From CAVVSD01 sp963757125 (GTDB lineage: Bacteria > Actinomycetota > Thermoleophilia > Solirubrobacterales > Solirubrobacteraceae): DNA of 64,000 bases. Of the stretch, positions 59,448 to 64,000 are shown in pieces. Each line of letters begins with the position of its first letter. The first letter of the stretch is position 1. The notes under the pieces were generated by a model that ran no database searches, was not told the origin of the DNA, and worked only from the letters and a program-made list of their open reading frames with translations. The stretch lies in the NCBI GenBank assembly GCA_963757125.1, contig CAVWQP010000002.1, positions 124,001 through 188,000 of the forward strand, read 5' to 3'. The position numbers and the translations under genes were made by a program.

Positions 59448-60667
59448 CGCCCCGACTCCTCCGTCGACGCCCGCAGGCGCGCGGCCGACTCCTCCGTCAG
59501 CGCGCCCGGCTCGAGCTTCCACCGCCACGACCCCACCGCGGTCCCGGGGACGTTCATGCGGGCCTCCGACCCGAGCCCCAGGACGTCCTGCAGCTGCACC
59601 ATCGCCATCGACGCCGGCGACCTGTGGGCGAGCCGGATGAGCGACCACCACGGATCGTCGGCCTCCACACCGGCGCGGATGAAGGCCCCGTGGGCGTGCG
59701 CGCGCGCGGCGTCGGGCAGGGACTCCCACCAGCCGCGCGCCGTGTCGTGGTCGTGCGTGCCGGTGTAGACGACGCTGTGCTCCTCGTGGTTGTCGGGATG
59801 GTGCGTCGAGCGGGTGTCGTCGAAGCCGAACTGGAGCACGACCATGCCCGGGAAGCCCAGCGACCGGCGCAGGCGCTCCACGGGCTCGGTGATGACGCCG
59901 AGATCCTCCGCGATGACGTCGAGCTCGCCGAGCTCGCGCTCCGCGGCGCGGAACAGCGCGGCGCCGGGTCCTCGGATCCAGCGCCCGCCGACGGCGTCGC
60001 GCGCCCCCTCCGGCACCGCCCAGTAGGCGACGAACCCGCGGAAGTGGTCGATCCGCGTCATGTCGACCATCGCGAACGTGCGGCGCAGCCGCTCGACCCA
60101 CCACCGGTAGCGGCGACGGTGCAGCGCGGGCCAGTCGAAGATCGGGTTCCCCCAGAGCTGCCCCTTCGCGGTGAAGGCGTCCGGCGGCACCCCGGCCTGC
60201 AGACCGGAGCGGAACAGCTCGGGCCACGTCCGGTGGTCGGCGCCGCCGGGGGCGACGTAGATCGGCACGTCGCCGACGAGCCGCACGCCGCGCTCGGCGC
60301 CGTACGCGCGCAGCGCGCTCCACTCGCGGTCGAAGCGGACCTGGTCCTCGAGGGCTCCCCGGCCGCCGTGCTCGATCCAGCCCTCGATCCAGTAGGACTC
60401 GCGCTCGCGGAAGGCATCCGCCTCGTCGCCGCTCACCCGCGCATCGGGGTCGGCGAGCAGCCCTGGCCACGCCGCGAACGCCGAGCGCGCCTTGTATGGA
60501 GAGCCGTAGCGGTCGGGCGGTCCGAGCGGCAGCATCTGCCACCACGACTGCCCCGCGGCCGCCAGCCAGTCCACGAACGCGTACGCGTCGTCGTCCAGCC
60601 GGCCCGACGGGAGGGACGTCGGATGGAGCTGGACGCCGGCCGTTCTCGGGTGTTGATCGGGTGTCAT
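59444..60667 (-). CDS. malQ: 4-alpha-glucanotransferase (GH77)
   Basis: 407 residues, on the short side of the family because the N-terminal extra domains of enterobacterial MalQ are absent. The start of the barrel reads G-V-Q-L-H-P-T-S-L-P-S; nucleophile Asp207 is in T-R-I-D-H-F-R-G-F, acid/base Glu254 in A-E-D-L-G-V-I, and G-T-H-D-H-D-T holds the third acid. It rearranges alpha-1,4-glucans. It is divergent from glgE with 40 bp between starts, linking it to the same glucan pathway. Confidence 0.92.
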   Translation of the reverse strand: MTPDQHPRTAGVQLHPTSLPSGRLDDDAYAFVDWLAAAGQSWWQMLPLGPPDRYGSPYKARSAFAAWPGLLADPDARVSGDEADAFRERESYWIEGWIEHGGRGALEDQVRFDREWSALRAYGAERGVRLVGDVPIYVAPGGADHRTWPELFRSGLQAGVPPDAFTAKGQLWGNPIFDWPALHRRRYRWWVERLRRTFAMVDMTRIDHFRGFVAYWAVPEGARDAVGGRWIRGPGAALFRAAERELGELDVIAEDLGVITEPVERLRRSLGFPGMVVLQFGFDDTRSTHHPDNHEEHSVVYTGTHDHDTARGWWESLPDAARAHAHGAFIRAGVEADDPWWSLIRLAHRSPASMAMVQLQDVLGLGSEARMNVPGTAVGSWRWKLEPGALTEESAARLRASTEESGR

Positions 60668-60707
60668 GCCGTTTCGATCCTGCCGTACGTGGGATAGACG
60701 TGAATTC

Positions 60708-62641
60708 GTGCCCACGCGAGCAGAGCGCCAACCGCCCCCCCGGATCCAGATCGAGCATCCCGAGCCGATCGTCGACTGCGGCCGCTATCCCGCCAAGCGC
60801 ACGGCGGGGGACGCCGTCGTCGTCTCGGCCGACATCTTCCGCGACGGCCACGAGGTCCTGCGGGCCGTCGTGCGCTGGCGCGGCCCCGGCGAGACGGACT
60901 GGCACGAGGCGCCGATGCGCCACGTCGACGCCCGCCACGCGGGCGTGCGCTGGGAGGGCTCGTTCACCGTCGCCGAGCCCGGTCGCTGGACCTTCACGAT
61001 CGAGGCGTGGACGGACGCGTTCGCGTCGTGGCGCGAGGAGCTCGACCGCAAGGTCGCCGCCGGCGTCGACGACCTGTCCGGCGAGCTGTCGGAGGGCGTG
61101 CTCCTGCTCGAGCGCGTCTCCGGCCTCGCCGAGGGCGAGGACCGCGTGACGCTCGAGCGGGCGCTCAGCGTCGTGCGCGACACCACGGCGCCGACGAGCA
61201 CCCGCGCGGAGGCGGCGCTGGCGCTCGACCTGCGCGACGCCGCCCAGCGCTCGCCCGACCGGCTGGAGTCGACGATCCTGCCGCAGCCCGTCGAGCTCGA
61301 CGTCGACCGCGAGCGGGCCCGGTTCGGCTCCTGGTACGAGCTGTTCCCGCGCTCCTGGGGCGGTTTCGAGGGCGTCCGCGGTGAGCTGCCCCGCCTGGCG
61401 GAGCTCGGCTTCGACGTCCTCTACCTGCCGCCGATCCACCCGATCGGCGTCACGAACCGCAAGGGCGCCAACAACGCGCTCGCCGCCGCCGCCGGCGACC
61501 CCGGCAGCCCCTGGGCGATCGGCGACGCGTCCGGCGGCCACGACGGGATCCACCCGGACCTCGGCACGCTCGACGAGTTCGACGCGCTCGTCGCCGAGGG
61601 ACGCCGCGTCGGCGTCGAGATCTGCCTCGACTTCGCGATCCAGTGCTCGGCCGACCACCCGTGGCTCACGGAGCACCCGGAGTGGTTCAACCGCCGGCCG
61701 GACGGGACGCTGAAGTACGCCGAGAACCCGCCCAAGAAGTACCAGGACATCTACAACGTCAACTGGCAGTCGCGAGGACTGGCGCCACCTCTGGCAGGCG
61801 CTGCTGGACGTCGTCCTGTTCTGGGTCACGCACGGGGTGCGCGTCTTCCGCGTCGACAACCCGCACACGAAGCCGATCCCGTTCTGGGAGTGGCTGATCC
61901 GCAAGGTCCGCGCCCAGTACCCCGACGTCGTCTTCCTCGCCGAGGCGTTCACGCGCCGGGCGATGATGCGCACGCTCGGCAAGGCCGGCTTCAGCCAGTC
62001 CTACACGTACTTCACCTGGAAGAGCTCGCGCTTGGAGCTCACCGAGTACGTGAGCGAGCTGGCGGGCAGCGGGGAGCAGGAGTACTTCCGCCCCAACTTC
62101 TTCGTGAACACGCCCGACATCCTCACCGAGGAGCTGCAGGTCGGCGGCCCGGCGAAGTTCGCCAGCCGCCTCGTCCTCGCCGCGACCCTCAGCCCCAGCT
62201 ACGGCGTCTACTCGGGCTTCGAGCACTACGAGCACGAGCCGGTCGCCCCCGGCTCGGAGGAGTACCTGGACTCCGAGAAGTACCAGCTGCGCGAGCGCGA
62301 CCTGGACGGTCCGCTGCATGCCGCTCATCGGCCGGCTGAACGCGATCCGGCGCGCCCATCCGGCGCTGCGCGAGTTCGCGAACATCCGCTTCCTGGAGAC
62401 GGAGAACGACGCCCTCATCGCGTACGCCAAGCGCACGGGTGACGACGTGGTCATCACGGTGGTGTCCCTCGATCCGGGGGCCGACCAGGAAGGGGTCGTG
62501 CATCGTGCCGTCCGAGCTGGGGCTCCCGCCGTCCTTCGCGGTGCGCGACGAGCTGGCCACCGGAAGCCGGTTCCACTGGCGCCTCGGGCGCAACTTCGTG
62601 CGCCTCGCACCCGGCCAGGCCCACGTCCTCGGGGTGGAGGC

Positions 62642-62645
<4 letters not shown>
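60708..62645 (+). pseudogene. glgE: GlgE alpha-1,4-glucan:maltose-1-phosphate maltosyltransferase (three +1 frameshifts)
   Basis: About 645 residues after correction. The N-terminal beta domain (residues 1-190) leads to F-G-S-W-Y-E-L-F-P-R-S and the GH13_3 barrel: V-F-R-V-D-N-P-H-T-K-P holds the nucleophile Asp and F-L-A-E-A-F the acid/base Glu. Frames break at about 61770-61773, 62317-62318 and 62501. Each time one extra base is present, so after three the original frame is back. GlgE extends glucan from maltose-1-phosphate. The GTG start is near a TAGACG hexamer, divergent from malQ. TreS follows with a 4-bp overlap. Confidence 0.88.

Positions 62646-64000
<1,355 letters not shown>

Overview
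The window is very GC-rich, densely packed DNA with convergent and divergent gene runs, many 4-bp stop/start overlaps (ATGA, GTGA), frequent GTG starts, and no phage, transposon or CRISPR. DisA, CarD, an IspD/IspF pair, a Spo0H-like sigma factor and a GlgE/TreS glucan pathway together point to a high-GC actinobacterium. My best guess is class Thermoleophilia (Solirubrobacterales, Conexibacter/Patulibacter-like); this is inference from gene content, not a database match.

Layout. 1-6.3 kb: an alpha-E / transglutaminase / zinc-metallopeptidase / ASCH-like run ending in hydantoinase A and B. 6.3-8.9 kb: a secreted protein, a PLP enzyme and OsmC. 8.9-17.3 kb: radA, two MBL-fold paralogs plus a cyclase, a phosphopantetheinyl transferase, then disA-carD-ispD-PHP phosphatase-ispF. 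17.3-26.8 kb: a CPA1 antiporter, two polytopic GT-C-like proteins, a frameshifted FAD enzyme, a two-component system and a DUF202 protein. 26.8-29.7 kb (minus strand): cysS-rlmB-sigH. The radA-disA-ispD-ispF and cysS-rlmB-sigH blocks are two pieces of a gene order known from Bacillus. 29.7-35.0 kb: a multicopper oxidase, a beta-helix protein, FKBP, cupin and a large M14 carboxypeptidase, then tRNA-Thr(TGT). 35.1-36.6 kb: a decayed, apparently lower-GC patch (ICMT remnant, Tat-exported MBL protein). 37-44 kb: GNAT, beta-propeller, methyltransferase, ferredoxin plus flavoprotein, and two tandem PAP2/Aur1-like membrane proteins. 44.4-48.2 kb: PlsC, two ECF-type sigma factors with membrane partners, rhomboid protease. 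48.2-54.9 kb: HAD and corrinoid-binding proteins, pterin dehydratase, amidase, thiolase, LLM flavin enzyme. 54.9-58.5 kb: a GAF-PAS-GGDEF-EAL protein and an SGNH hydrolase. 58.5-64 kb: methyltransferase, MalQ, and divergently GlgE and TreS (alpha-glucan/trehalose metabolism).

Two window-wide patterns stand out. First, many starts lack a Shine-Dalgarno and instead have a TANNNT hexamer ending 6-10 nt upstream, the geometry of leaderless transcription. Second, at least seven apparent +1 frameshifts interrupt otherwise well-conserved genes. Five of the extra bases sit directly before AT in the context (G/C)AT(G/C), and three are in glgE alone. I see no obvious anti-phage or mobile system; the most interesting signals are these expression-level ones and a few regulatory sites.
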